The notes beneath the pieces were generated by a model. That model saw only the letters and a program-made list of their open reading frames with translations, made no database searches and had not been told where the DNA came from. The position numbers and the translations under genes are program-made. A stretch of 28,701 bases of DNA from Clostridia bacterium (GTDB taxonomy: Bacteria; Bacillota; Clostridia; Oscillospirales; SIG627): assembly GCA_017453605.1 (NCBI GenBank), contig JAFTEP010000129.1, forward strand, positions 1 through 28,701, written 5' to 3'. Below are positions 14,074 to 22,801 of this stretch, in pieces; the stretch's first letter is position 1; the number at the start of each line of letters is the position of its first letter.

Positions 14074-15354
14074 ATGAAATACTGCGAACTGAAGCGCCCC
14101 GAGCTCGAAAAAGAGCTTGCGGACGTGAGAAAACAATATGATGAAAAAAAGGCGGCGGGTCTGAAGCTCGATATGTCGCGCGGCAGACCAAGCCCCGTCC
14201 AGTCGGACCTTTCGGAAGAGCTTCTGAAAACGGTCGGCGAAAACGAAGACTGTTTCTCCGAAGAAGGCATCGACTGCCGCAACTACGGCTTTCTCAAAGG
14301 CCTAACCGAGCTGAGGAAGATCTTCGCGCCGATCCTCGGAGTCGACTTCGAGCAGGTCGTCGCCTGCGGGAATTCCACTCTGAACCTGATGTACGACTGC
14401 GTGAGCGACGCCTATCACTACGGAGTGCCGGGCGGAAAAGCCCCGTGGGGAAAACAGAAGGTCAAGTTTTTATGCCCCGTGCCCGGATACGACAGGCACT
14501 TCGGCATCACCCAGGCTCTCGGAGCCGAGATGATCACCGTCCCCATGCTCCCGACAGGTCCCGATATGGACAGAGTGGAAGAACTCGTCAAAGACGAGAG
14601 CGTCAAAGGCATCTGGTGCGTCCCGAAATATTCGAACCCCGACGGCTTTATATATTCCGACGAGACCGTGAAGAGGCTGGCGAACATGAAATGCGCCGCC
14701 GGAGATTTCAGGATCTTCTGGGACAACGCCTACGCCGTGCACGATCTCTATCCCGATCCGCCCAAGCTGTTGAATATAATGGAAGAAGCAAGGCTTTCGA
14801 GAAAAGAGGACAGGGTCTTTATTTTCTTCTCGACCTCGAAGATCACCTTCGCCGGAGGCGGCGTGGCGTTCTTCGCGGGAAGCGAGGCGAGCGTGAAGAA
14901 TTTCCTTTCCCACGCCGCCGTGCGCACCATAGGCTACGACAAGGTCAACCAGCTCAGGCACGCAAGATTTTTCGGAAGCACCGAAGCGGTGTATGAACAG
15001 ATGAAAAAGCACGCTGAGATATTGAGACCGAAGTTCGAACTCGTCTGCGACACCCTCGAAAGAGAGCTCGCCCCGACCGGGACCGCGCGCTGGAACAGGC
15101 CGCTCGGCGGGTATTTCGTGGGGCTCAACGTCAAGGAGGGCACCGCCTCGAGGACCTACACTCTCGCAAAGGAAGCCGGAGTGACTCTCACCAAAGTCGG
15201 CGCGACCTATCCTTTGGGCATAGATCCTTTCGACTCGTCCATCCGCATCGCTCCGAGCGCCGTCACGCTGCCGGAGCTCAAACAGGCGATAGAGATCCTG
15301 TGCGTCTGCGCGAAGCTCGCCGTCCTCGAAAAAATGACGGAAAACAAAATTTAA
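14074..15354 (+). CDS. PLP-dependent aspartate aminotransferase, subgroup Ic type
   Basis: Predicted to transfer the amino group between aspartate and 2-oxoglutarate. The 426-residue fold-type I enzyme has the PLP-binding Lys 256 in STSKITFAGGG. N188 lies in KYSNPDG, and DNAY at 217-220 is the cofactor-ring Asp and Tyr region. The N-terminus (LKLDMSRGRPSPVQSDLSE), the G-N-S-T-L phosphate turn at 99-103 and the RPLGGYFVGL segment match the group of aspartate aminotransferases distinct from the classical AspC type. Cotranscription with asnS fits a role in Asp/Asn supply. A MocR-type fusion is excluded because no helix-turn-helix domain is present. Substrate preference is not proven by sequence. 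Confidence 0.85.
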   Translation: MKYCELKRPELEKELADVRKQYDEKKAAGLKLDMSRGRPSPVQSDLSEELLKTVGENEDCFSEEGIDCRNYGFLKGLTELRKIFAPILGVDFEQVVACGNSTLNLMYDCVSDAYHYGVPGGKAPWGKQKVKFLCPVPGYDRHFGITQALGAEMITVPMLPTGPDMDRVEELVKDESVKGIWCVPKYSNPDGFIYSDETVKRLANMKCAAGDFRIFWDNAYAVHDLYPDPPKLLNIMEEARLSRKEDRVFIFFSTSKITFAGGGVAFFAGSEASVKNFLSHAAVRTIGYDKVNQLRHARFFGSTEAVYEQMKKHAEILRPKFELVCDTLERELAPTGTARWNRPLGGYFVGLNVKEGTASRTYTLAKEAGVTLTKVGATYPLGIDPFDSSIRIAPSAVTLPELKQAIEILCVCAKLAVLEKMTENKI

Positions 15355-15365
15355 TAATTTGTTTA

Positions 15366-15394
15366 TTGACGAATCGCGCGATCGACTGTATAAT
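15366..15394 (+). promoter_or_regulatory. Sigma-A promoter for secD-secF
   Basis: TTGACG (15366-15371), 17-bp spacer, TATAAT (15389-15394). The spacer contains the 10-bp palindrome ATCGCGCGAT (15373-15382), which may be chance. No terminator hairpin was seen between the aminotransferase stop and this promoter, so some read-through into secD is possible. Confidence 0.75.
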
Positions 15395-15461
15395 ATAAAA
15401 GATATCCGTTAGATTTAAAAAACAGCAGTCAAAAAAATCAACAGGAAGGATCGAAAAACTC

Positions 15462-16691
15462 ATGGCAAAATGCACCCTGAAAATCGTTCTGGCATTTCTG
15501 CTGGCGGTGTGTCTGATCGTCATTCCCCTGATCGGCATACCCCAGACACTTTCGGGGCTCCTCACCGACGACGACCTCTACGTTTCAGACGAGATCGCCG
15601 ATGGCCAGGTCCTGAAATTCACGCTGACCACAAGCAGCGAGCTTGAAGAGAAAGCTCTCGCCGACAACGCGAAGAAGACCGCGAAGATCCTGAAGAGCAG
15701 GATCTCGTCTCTGGGCGTTTCGGAAGCCGACATCAACGTCATCTCGACCAATGAAGTCGACGTGTTCGTTCCCTTCAACGAGCAGGGCGCCGCTCTGGCG
15801 AACACGATCCAGGTCATCGGCAAGCTCGAGCTCAAGTCCTCTTCGTCCGATGTTGCGTTCATCACCAACGACGACGTCGAAGCGGCGTTCATTTCCGTGG
15901 ACAACACAACCTCTACCGCGGACTCCACGAGATACAGCCTGATCCTGCGCTTCACCGAAGAAGGGCTGAAAAAGTTCACCGAGAACACCACGGACAGCTC
16001 GAGTTCTGCAAAGTACGTCTACCTCTACATGGACGGCGAATCCGTGATCTCCAAGACCTTCAGCGAAGCGGTCACCTCCAACGACGTCTTCTTCGGAGGA
16101 CTTGAGCAGAGCACCGCCGCATGGAACGCCGCGCTGATAAACTCCGGAATGCTTCCGCAGAGCGTGAGCTACACCACTTCTTCCGTGACCGCCGAGAACT
16201 CCGGCGCCTTCCCCGGCATCTTCATCGCCCTCTGCGTACTCGTCGTCGCCGCCTGCGCGTTTATGATCTTCAGATTCCGCACCGCCGGCATCGCAGCGGT
16301 CCTCGGTCTCGTCTGCGCTATCGGTCTCGGAATGATCTTCGTGTCGATGTTCGCTCTCGCGATCAGCCTGAAAGGGATCGTCTGCTTCGTTCTGATCGCG
16401 CTGTTCGCGCTGCTCGGCTGCTACGTTCTTCTTGAAAGCGCCGCGTCGGTCGAGTCGGCCCCCTGGCAGGCCTTCAAAACGGCGTTCTCCCGCAAAAAGT
16501 TCTTCCTGATCGACCTTATCGGTCTGCCGCTCGTCATAAGCATCGCGATGATCTTCTACGGAAACACCGTGACCAGTCTGTTCAGCTATATGCTGTTCGT
16601 CTGCTCGGTCACGACCCTCGCCGCAGTCGGCGTGTGTGCGCTGGTCGTCAGCGGACTCTCCGACGCCGGCGTCAAGCGCATCGGCAAATGA
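15462..16691 (+). CDS. Divergent SecD-like protein-export membrane protein
   Basis: Likely partner of the SecYEG translocon, pulling exported proteins across the membrane. The 409 residues have one N-terminal membrane segment (about 6-27), an extracytoplasmic region to about 245, then about five more segments, the SecD layout. KTAKILKSRISSLGVSEADI resembles the RI..LGV..  element of the SecD P1 domain, and IQVIGKLELKS the 'G.LEF' element. The hallmark GLDLxGG motif is absent. Where canonical SecD has the MAVDANVLIFERI segment, this protein reads LFALLGCYVLLES, without the Asp. The secF-like gene follows after 19 nt. The assignment rests on layout, weak motifs and pairing; an unknown membrane protein of the RND superfamily is the alternative. 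Confidence 0.72.
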   Translation: MAKCTLKIVLAFLLAVCLIVIPLIGIPQTLSGLLTDDDLYVSDEIADGQVLKFTLTTSSELEEKALADNAKKTAKILKSRISSLGVSEADINVISTNEVDVFVPFNEQGAALANTIQVIGKLELKSSSSDVAFITNDDVEAAFISVDNTTSTADSTRYSLILRFTEEGLKKFTENTTDSSSSAKYVYLYMDGESVISKTFSEAVTSNDVFFGGLEQSTAAWNAALINSGMLPQSVSYTTSSVTAENSGAFPGIFIALCVLVVAACAFMIFRFRTAGIAAVLGLVCAIGLGMIFVSMFALAISLKGIVCFVLIALFALLGCYVLLESAASVESAPWQAFKTAFSRKKFFLIDLIGLPLVISIAMIFYGNTVTSLFSYMLFVCSVTTLAAVGVCALVVSGLSDAGVKRIGK

Positions 16692-16710
16692 AGAAAGGCG
16701 GTAAATTGAA

Positions 16711-17490
16711 ATGAAAAAGAACATCGTCATATCCGTCGTATCACTGTGTCTCATCGCGGTCGCCGTCGTGCTCGCGCTCGTCGTCGGGCTCAGATTCGGA
16801 AGCGATTTCGGAGGCAGCACGAACGTGACCGTCACTCTCGGCAGAGACGCGACATCTGAAGATCTCTCCAAGGCTTCCGCCGCAGTCGGAAACGTCATTT
16901 CCGCGAGGATCATCGACGGAAAGAGACTGTTCGTCAAAACTTCCCCCAGCGTCGACACCTCAGAGATCTCACAGAAAGTCGCCTCGGCTCTCGGACTCGA
17001 AGCCAGCGCCGTCACCGCGGCTAAAAACAACAGGACCGTCACCAGATCCTCGTTCATGTCCGCGCTCACCAGCCTGATCATCGCCGGAGCCATAGTCGTC
17101 GTCTGGTTCGCAATCCGCTTCGGGATCATCCCCGCGCTGGTCACTCTCCTCGGCTACGCCGTCCTCGGCGCGGTCTGGGTCATCCCCTATGCGTTCGTCC
17201 CCTTCGATTTCACCGCTCTGTTCGTCTTCGCGGCCGGCGCGATGGTCTACTCCGTGATCATCAGCCTCGTGTTCGACAAGAGGATAAAGAAGAAATCCGA
17301 CCTTGAACCCGCCAAAGCGTTCGGCGCCTGCGCGTTCATAACCGCCGCCGGCATCGTCATCTGCGCGGCGCTCGGGATCTTCGCCGGAGTATGGAGCACG
17401 GCGATCCCGCTCGCGGTCACTCTCGCCGGCGCGGCGTTCGCGGCGTTCTACGCGGCTCCCGCCTGCCTCACCCTGATGAAAAAGAAATAA
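16711..17490 (+). CDS. Divergent SecF-like protein-export membrane protein
   Basis: Expected to form a complex with the preceding SecD-like protein. The 259 residues have an N-terminal membrane segment, LRFGSDFGGST near 27-37 (compare GIDFTGG in SecF), a small extracytoplasmic domain, then five membrane segments. The segment VYSVIISLVFDKRIKKKS aligns with the canonical SecF GYSINDTIVVFDRIRE but has Ile where the conserved transmembrane Asp sits. The gene is shorter than E. coli SecF (about 320 residues) yet complete, with an intrinsic terminator right after it. The SecF assignment is stronger than that of the SecD neighbour because the FDKRIK and GSDFGGS motifs survive. Confidence 0.75.
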   Translation: MKKNIVISVVSLCLIAVAVVLALVVGLRFGSDFGGSTNVTVTLGRDATSEDLSKASAAVGNVISARIIDGKRLFVKTSPSVDTSEISQKVASALGLEASAVTAAKNNRTVTRSSFMSALTSLIIAGAIVVVWFAIRFGIIPALVTLLGYAVLGAVWVIPYAFVPFDFTALFVFAAGAMVYSVIISLVFDKRIKKKSDLEPAKAFGACAFITAAGIVICAALGIFAGVWSTAIPLAVTLAGAAFAAFYAAPACLTLMKKK

Positions 17491-17507
17491 AACAAAAAAA
17501 CACTTCG

Positions 17508-17541
17508 AGGATCGGCGGCAGATGCTTCCGATCCTTTTTTT
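17508..17541 (+). terminator. Intrinsic terminator after secF
   Basis: An 8-bp stem (AGGATCGG / CCGATCCT, 12-nt loop) is followed by seven T residues. It lies 18 nt past the secF stop and only about 20 nt before the thioesterase start, with no promoter visible in between. Confidence 0.85.
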
Positions 17542-17562
17542 GATGAAAACAGCGAGGGAAAA

Positions 17563-17964
17563 ATGAGCGATCTTGAAAGAGCAAGAGAGTTTTTTTCAAA
17601 CGACAGATTTGCGACATCCGCCGCAAATATAAGAATAGACGGGGTCTCGCCGCACGGAGCGGTCTGTTCCGTTGAGATCTCGGACGTCCACAAAAACGCC
17701 GTCGGACAGGTCATGGGCGGGGTGATCTTCACCCTCGCGGACTTCGTTTTCGCCGTGGCGACCAATTTCGACGCCGAATTTCCCACGGTGACGGTCACGT
17801 CTACAGTAAACTATTATTCCCCGGTAAAAGGACGCCGGCTGATCGGCTCCTCACGACTGATAAAGGACGGAAAGAGGACCTGCTTTTATCAGATCGACGT
17901 CACGGACGACACGGGGATCCTTGTCGCGTCCGTGACGACGACCGGCGCGCATCTGAGACCGTAA
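17563..17964 (+). CDS. PaaI/YdiI-like hotdog-fold thioesterase
   Basis: Small acyl-CoA thioesterase-family protein of 133 residues. The hotdog helix is recognisable as GQVMGGVIFTLADFVFAVATN (48-68), with the conserved Asp 60. The following strands VTSTVNYYSPVKG and TTGAHLRP fit the family. In PaaI-type enzymes the GG pair is normally preceded by His (HGG); here it is Met 51, so activity or mechanism may differ. The substrate is unknown. The ribosome site is GAGGG. It lies behind the secF terminator, so it depends on read-through or on a promoter within secF that I did not identify. Confidence 0.82.
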   Translation: MSDLERAREFFSNDRFATSAANIRIDGVSPHGAVCSVEISDVHKNAVGQVMGGVIFTLADFVFAVATNFDAEFPTVTVTSTVNYYSPVKGRRLIGSSRLIKDGKRTCFYQIDVTDDTGILVASVTTTGAHLRP

Positions 17965-17982
17965 ATATTTCACAAAACTTAA

Positions 17983-18010
17983 GCCGGAAGGACCAAAAGA
18001 TCCTTCCGGC
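17983..18010. terminator. Bidirectional terminator between convergent thioesterase and SDR genes
   Basis: A perfect 10-bp stem (GCCGGAAGGA / TCCTTCCGGC, 8-nt loop). The plus-strand flank is ATTTCTTG and the minus-strand flank is TTAAGTTTTG. Both U-tracts are modest, but the stem is strong and lies between two convergent stop codons. Confidence 0.8.
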
Positions 18011-18030
18011 ATTTCTTGTTCGGGATTATA

Positions 18031-18738
18031 TCAAGTAAGCATACCGCCGTTCGGGCATATATTCTGACCGGTGATATAGCTTGAAGCATCGGAGCAGAGA
18101 AAGAACACGACTTCGGCGACTTCCTCCGGCGTTCCGAAGCGCCCCATCGGGATGCTCTCGCAGAGCGAAGCCCTTTCATCGGGCGTCAGACGCCTGTTCA
18201 TATCGGTGTCAATGACGCCGGGGCTGACGCAGTTGACCCTGATCCCGCTCGGGGCGAGTTCGAGAGCCAGAGCCTTCGTCAGAGAAATGAGCGCACCCTT
18301 CGCCGCGGAATAGACCGCTTCGCAGGACGCGCCGCACTGGCCCCAGACGGAGCCGACGTTGACCGCCGCGCCTCCCCTGCCGAGCATTTTTTTGAGTTCG
18401 AGCCTCAAAATCTCGCAGGGAGAGAAAAAGTCCGTCTCGAAAAGACGCCGCGTTTTGTCGGGAGTGCTGTCCCAGAACAGCGAGTAGAGCGCCTCTCCGG
18501 CGTTGTTGACGACGGCGTCGAGAACGCCCGTCTGAGAGCAGAGCGATTTGACGTCTTCGGGCTTTGAAAGATCGCACTTCACGGCGCGGATAAATTCTTC
18601 CCTGCCCCTGACGAGCTCTTTTGCCTCGCTTTCGGAATTGTTGAAAGTGAAGATCACGCTCCAGCCGCCGCGAAGAAAGCGTTCCGCGCAGGCTCTGCCG
18701 ATCCCGCGGCTGCCTCCGGTGATAAGGACGCGCTTCAT
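18031..18738 (-). CDS. Short-chain dehydrogenase/reductase, FabG-like
   Basis: NAD(P)H-dependent oxidoreductase of 235 residues with a complete classical SDR signature. The cofactor motif is TGGSRGIG at 7-14 and NNAG is at 78-81. The catalytic triad is Ser 130 (VGSVWG), Tyr 143 and Lys 147 (YSAAK). VNCVSPGVIDTDM follows at about 170-185 and ITGQNICPNGG near the C-terminus. The closest general type is 3-oxoacyl-ACP reductase, but no fatty-acid synthesis genes are adjacent, so the substrate is open. The start overlaps the stop of the DivIVA-like gene by 4 nt (ATGA), so the two are co-translated. Confidence 0.9.
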   Translation of the reverse strand: MKRVLITGGSRGIGRACAERFLRGGWSVIFTFNNSESEAKELVRGREEFIRAVKCDLSKPEDVKSLCSQTGVLDAVVNNAGEALYSLFWDSTPDKTRRLFETDFFSPCEILRLELKKMLGRGGAAVNVGSVWGQCGASCEAVYSAAKGALISLTKALALELAPSGIRVNCVSPGVIDTDMNRRLTPDERASLCESIPMGRFGTPEEVAEVVFFLCSDASSYITGQNICPNGGMLT

Positions 18739-19241
18739 TTTGCTTCGCTCACTGCGGCGAGTTTTTCGATCAAGTCAGAGATCCTGGAAAATTCGCTGTC
18801 CGCGCGAGCTTTCAGATCCTGCGTCCTGTCTTCCGGCGCGTTCGTCTCAGAGGCGGTAACGCTCTGATCCAGGCTCAGGATCTCGCTGAGGGTTGAGGTG
18901 AAGCGGTCGAGTTTTTCGGCTTTCACTCTGAAATCGTTCATGCCGGCAAGCTCGTTCTGAGATCTCTTCAGTTCTTCGAGAAGCGAGTCGACAAAAGCTC
19001 TGAGCGACCCGAGATTTTCAGAGAGCTTCCCGGCTTCCGACTTTATCTCGCCCTTGAGCCCGTCCGCGGCTCCGAGCGCTTCTTCTTTCACCCGGGAGAT
19101 CTCCTTTTTCAATACGGTGATGGCGGAGTTTTTTTCTTCAATTAGCTTGTGGGTCTCGTTCGCACGTGCGATGAGATAGTCGTTGACGTCTTTTTTGTTG
19201 TATCCGACCAGCGACGAACGAAAAGCGACTTTATCAGACAT
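18735..19241 (-). CDS. DivIVA/GpsB-family coiled-coil protein
   Basis: A 168-residue protein whose N-terminus (FRSSLVGYNKKDVNDYL at 7-23) matches the DivIVA/GpsB membrane-curvature and lipid-binding domain. It continues into a heptad-rich region (about 30-160, rich in Lys, Glu and Leu). Such proteins localise at division sites or poles and recruit cell-wall or division factors. It is shorter than classical DivIVA and lacks a distinct C-terminal domain, so it may be a GpsB-like or lineage-specific paralogue. The ribosome site is GGAGG. Coupling with an SDR enzyme is unusual and gives no clear functional hint. Confidence 0.8.
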   Translation of the reverse strand: MSDKVAFRSSLVGYNKKDVNDYLIARANETHKLIEEKNSAITVLKKEISRVKEEALGAADGLKGEIKSEAGKLSENLGSLRAFVDSLLEELKRSQNELAGMNDFRVKAEKLDRFTSTLSEILSLDQSVTASETNAPEDRTQDLKARADSEFSRISDLIEKLAAVSEAK

Positions 19242-19271
19242 TTCGGTCCTCCGTTTTATTTCATCTTATAT

Positions 19272-19300
19272 ATTTTAGCACATATAAATGGATTTGTACA
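19272..19300 (-). promoter_or_regulatory. Probable promoter for the divIVA-like/SDR pair
   Basis: On the minus strand TGTACA (19295-19300), a 17-bp spacer and TAAAAT (19272-19277) with TG one base before the -10. The -35 is weak but the extended -10 is good. No convincing plus-strand promoter for the symporter was seen in the same gap. Confidence 0.5.
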
Positions 19301-19347
19301 GAACTTTTTTTGATTTTTGCACAAAATGTTGATTTGGAGGCGTAAAA

Positions 19348-20658
19348 ATGCACAATATAGCGGATTATTTGTGGAGGAGCGTCATGCCCGTGCTTCTTTG
19401 CGCCGCGGGTCTGAGGCTGATCCCGGCTGTCGGAGCCTCAAGGCTGAGTCCGCGCGGGATAATATCACGGACTTTATCAAAAAAGAGGAGTAGTAATCAA
19501 AGTTCACCTATAAAGACCCTCTTCACGGCTCTGGGCGGCACGATCGGCGTCGGGAACACCGTCGGCGTCGCCGCGGCGATAAAAGCCGGGGGCGCGGGCG
19601 CGGTGTTCTGGATGATCCTTTCGTCCTTTGCCGCGATGAGCGTCAAATACGCCGAGACCTTTCTTTCCTGCCGGTATAAGGATCCCGCCCTCGGTTTCGG
19701 CGGTCCGATGCACTACATGAAAAAACTGCGCGGTTTTTCGCCCTGCGCCATTCTTTTCTCCGCGGCGGCGATACCGGCGGCGCTCTTTGTCGGGAACGCC
19801 GCGCAGAGCGATCTGGTATGCAGGTCCCTTGAATCGGGCTTCGGCTTTCCGAGGGCGCTCGGCGCGGGGATTCTCGCCGTCTCCGTCGGCACGGTCATAC
19901 TCGGCGGCGCGAGGAGGATCACGGACTGCTGCTCGGCGGTGGTGCCTGTGATGAGCCTCGCCTACTGCGCGGCTTGTCTTGCGCTGATCGCTTCTAAAGC
20001 GGACTGTATCCCCGATGCGCTCGGCGCGATAGTCACGGGCGCGGCAAGCCCGGTCTCCGCCGCCGGAGGGATAGGCGGCTTCGCGCTGTCAAAGGCGGTC
20101 TCGGCGGGCTTTTCAAAGGGGATGTTCTCGAACGAGGCGGGGATGGGCTCGTCGCCGATGGCGCACACGCGCTCGGACGAAAACGACCCGGAAGCGCTCG
20201 GATCCTGGGGAGTGCTCGAAGTGTTTATAGACACGACTCTGATCTGCACGCTGAGCGCGCTGGTGATCCTGACCTCCGGCGCGGGCGGCGTCGGCGAGGC
20301 GTTTGCTGTCGCGTTCGGGAAGACGGGAGAGGTGTTTTTTGCCGTCTCCATGTGCTGTTTTGCTTTCGCGAGCATGTGCGCCTGGAGCATGTACGCGCTG
20401 AGCGCCCTGAAGTTTCTGACAAGAAGCCGGACGGCGGAGCTGATCTTCAAGCTCGTCTTCACTTCAGCCGTGTTCACGGGCGCAGTGATGACTACGGACA
20501 GGATAATCCTTTTTGCCGACGTTTTCAACGCGCTGATGGCGACCCCGAACCTCGCCGCCCTGTTCTTCCTTGCGCCGGAGCTATCGAAAACAAAGCCGAA
20601 AAAACCAAACAGGCGGAGAAACGCAACAATATGCGTTTCTCCGCCCGAGACGGTTTAA
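19348..20658 (+). CDS. AGCS family sodium/alanine (or glycine) symporter
   Basis: Inner-membrane amino-acid importer of 436 residues. The family motif is TALGGTIGVGNTVGVAAAI at about 61-79, and KAGGAGAVFWM plus FGGPMHYM follow. GMFSNEAGMGSSPMAHT near 255-270 is a second diagnostic AGCS segment. About eleven hydrophobic segments are visible. The ribosome site is GGAGG at 7 nt. Substrates in the family are alanine, glycine or sometimes glutamine. Proximity to asnA-glnN (convergent) hints at nitrogen metabolism but proves nothing. The C-terminal tail (about PNRRRNATICVSPPETV) is encoded by the glnN terminator hairpin and is probably not functionally important. Confidence 0.92.
   Translation: MHNIADYLWRSVMPVLLCAAGLRLIPAVGASRLSPRGIISRTLSKKRSSNQSSPIKTLFTALGGTIGVGNTVGVAAAIKAGGAGAVFWMILSSFAAMSVKYAETFLSCRYKDPALGFGGPMHYMKKLRGFSPCAILFSAAAIPAALFVGNAAQSDLVCRSLESGFGFPRALGAGILAVSVGTVILGGARRITDCCSAVVPVMSLAYCAACLALIASKADCIPDALGAIVTGAASPVSAAGGIGGFALSKAVSAGFSKGMFSNEAGMGSSPMAHTRSDENDPEALGSWGVLEVFIDTTLICTLSALVILTSGAGGVGEAFAVAFGKTGEVFFAVSMCCFAFASMCAWSMYALSALKFLTRSRTAELIFKLVFTSAVFTGAVMTTDRIILFADVFNALMATPNLAALFFLAPELSKTKPKKPNRRRNATICVSPPETV
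20599..20645 (-). terminator. glnN terminator lying inside the 3' end of the symporter gene
   Basis: A perfect 14-bp stem (20612-20625 with 20632-20645, 6-nt loop). On the minus strand it is followed by TGTTTGG and then six T residues. The whole element is within the last codons of the convergent plus-strand symporter gene. On the plus strand there is no U-tract after the stem. Confidence 0.8.
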
Positions 20659-20669
20659 TTGTTAGTGGG

Positions 20670-22754
20670 TCAAAAACTGAACATCAGCTCGCCGTAGGAA
20701 GGCAGGGGCCACGTCCTGCGGTCGACCTTCATTTCAAGGCTGTCGGCGAAGCCCCTGAGCTTTTCCATCGCAGGGATGACGCGGTTCTTGAAGCTGAGTG
20801 CGCGTCCGTAGTTGTCCGGGACAGACTCCGCTTCGGCGCGGGCTTTTTCGAGAGCTTCGCGCGCCGAGATCATCCCGACAAGATCCGCGGAGATGTCCTC
20901 CGTCAGTTTTTTCTCCGGGATCAGATTTTCTTTCAGGCCAAGCTTTTCCTTTGCGAGCGCGTTCTGAGTGAGAACGCCCAGATAGCTCTCGACGGCGGGG
21001 ATGAGGTCCTTTCCCGCCATGGAGACCATCGTGCGCGCTTCGATGTTGATGATCTTTGCGTAGTTCTCGAGCTGCATCTCGTAGCGGCTCTCGAGCTCGG
21101 ACTTTGTGAAGATGCCGTTTCTCGTATAGAGTGAGACGTTCTTTTCGTCGAGCAGTCTCGGGAGCGCGTCGACGGTGGTCTTCAGTTCGAGAAGGCCTCT
21201 GCGCTTCGCTTCCTCTACCCACTCGGGGCTGTAGTTGTTGCCGTTGAAAACGATCCGTCTGTGAGCCCTGTATTCCTCGCCGATGATCTTTTTCGCCTCG
21301 GCGCGAACGTCCGAAGCCTTTTCGAGGCGCTCGGCGTAGCGGTTGAGGGCGTCGGCGGCGACTGCGTTGAGAACGGTCGCGGGATCGGCGACGGAGAACG
21401 ACGAGCCGGGCATCCTGAACTCGAACTTGTTGCCGGTGAAGGCGAAGGGCGAGGTGCGGTTGCGGTCGGTGCCGTCGCGGCTGATGACCGGGAGGGTGTG
21501 GACGCCGGTCTGGAGCTGGGTCCTGGAGCTGTCGGTGTCGAGATCCTTCCCGTCGGCGTAGCAGTCGAGGATCTTTTCAAGATCGGACCCCAAAAACACG
21601 CTGATAATAGCCGGAGGCGCTTCGCAGGCTCCGAGCCTGTGATCGTTCCCGGCGGAGGCGCAGGAAAGTCTCAGAAGGTCCTGGTATTCGTCGACTCCGC
21701 TGACAGCGGCGACGATCACGAGAAGAAATCTCAGATCTTCCGCGGGGTTTTCCCCGGGCTTGTGAAGATTGACTTTGCCCGCGGAGATAGACCAGTTGAC
21801 GTGCTTGCCCGAGCCGTTGACGCCGTTGAAGGGCTTCTCGTGGAGCAGGCAGGCGAGGGAGAATTTGGCGGCGGTGCGCTTCATGATCTCCATGGTGAGC
21901 TGGTTGTGGTCGACGGCGACGTTGCTGTTGGAGAATATGGGCGCGAGCTCGTGCTGAGACGGCGCCGCCTCGTTGTGCTCTGTCTTGGCGAGGATCCCGA
22001 GACGCCACAGCTGTTCGTCGAGCTCCTTCATGAAGCCGTGCACTCTCGGGCGGATCGTCCCGAAGTAGTGATCGTCGAGCTCCTGACCCTTCGGAGGCAT
22101 CGCTCCGAACAGAGTGCGCCCGGTGTAGACGAGATCTCTTCTCTTCTTGAAAAGATCGCGGTCTATGAGAAAATATTCCTGCTCGGGACCGATGGTCGTA
22201 TATACGTCCTCTCCGCTCTCTCCGAGCGCTTTTAAAAAGCGCGAGGTCGCGCGGTTGATGGCCTCCATAGACCTCAGAAGCGGCGTCTTCTTGTCGAGCG
22301 CCTCGCCGCCGTAGGAACAGAATGCGGTCGGGATGCAGAGGGTGTCGTCCTTGATGAAGGCGTAGGAAGTGGGATCCCAGCTCGTGTAGCCTCTCGCCTC
22401 GAATGTGGCTCTCAGTCCGCCGGAGGGAAAGCTCGAAGCGTCCGGCTCGCCCTTGATAAGTTCCTTGCCGGAAAACTCCATGATGATCCTGCTGTCGGAG
22501 ACCGGCGAAATGAAGCTGTCGTGCTTCTCGGCGGTGACTCCGGTCATCGGCTGGAACCAGTGTGTGTAATGTGTCGCTCCGTTCTCGATCGCCCAGTCCT
22601 TCATCGAATGAGCGATCGCGTTGGCGAGCGGCAGATCGAGGGGAGCGCCCTTCTTGACGCAGTCCCTGAACCTTGAATATATCTCCTCCGGCAGTCTGTC
22701 CTTCATAACGGTGTCGTTGAAGACGAGGGTGCCGAAAATTTCCGAAACGTTCAT
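20670..22754 (-). CDS. glnN: Glutamine synthetase type III
   Basis: ATP-dependent synthesis of glutamine from glutamate and ammonia in the cytoplasm. The 694-residue length is characteristic of the large GSIII class (about 700) rather than GSI (about 470). Visible active-site motifs are [10 protein letters not shown] at 189-198, [16 protein letters not shown] at 257-272 and [10 protein letters not shown] at 313-322. The N-terminus ([16 protein letters not shown]) is typical of GSIII. The ribosome site is AAAGGA. It lies 47 nt downstream of asnA, with no terminator in between, so both are probably expressed from the asnA promoter. Confidence 0.95.
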   Translation of the reverse strand: MNVSEIFGTLVFNDTVMKDRLPEEIYSRFRDCVKKGAPLDLPLANAIAHSMKDWAIENGATHYTHWFQPMTGVTAEKHDSFISPVSDSRIIMEFSGKELIKGEPDASSFPSGGLRATFEARGYTSWDPTSYAFIKDDTLCIPTAFCSYGGEALDKKTPLLRSMEAINRATSRFLKALGESGEDVYTTIGPEQEYFLIDRDLFKKRRDLVYTGRTLFGAMPPKGQELDDHYFGTIRPRVHGFMKELDEQLWRLGILAKTEHNEAAPSQHELAPIFSNSNVAVDHNQLTMEIMKRTAAKFSLACLLHEKPFNGVNGSGKHVNWSISAGKVNLHKPGENPAEDLRFLLVIVAAVSGVDEYQDLLRLSCASAGNDHRLGACEAPPAIISVFLGSDLEKILDCYADGKDLDTDSSRTQLQTGVHTLPVISRDGTDRNRTSPFAFTGNKFEFRMPGSSFSVADPATVLNAVAADALNRYAERLEKASDVRAEAKKIIGEEYRAHRRIVFNGNNYSPEWVEEAKRRGLLELKTTVDALPRLLDEKNVSLYTRNGIFTKSELESRYEMQLENYAKIINIEARTMVSMAGKDLIPAVESYLGVLTQNALAKEKLGLKENLIPEKKLTEDISADLVGMISAREALEKARAEAESVPDNYGRALSFKNRVIPAMEKLRGFADSLEMKVDRRTWPLPSYGELMFSF

Positions 22755-22801
22755 GTCGTTCCTTTCTGAAAATCAAACTGTGTAAATTATCCCGTGCTGT
22801 C

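Noticed and set aside
15585..17144. 519-residue minus-strand frame opposite secD-secF
   Set aside because: Shadow of the plus-strand membrane-protein genes; low complexity and no ribosome site or homology.
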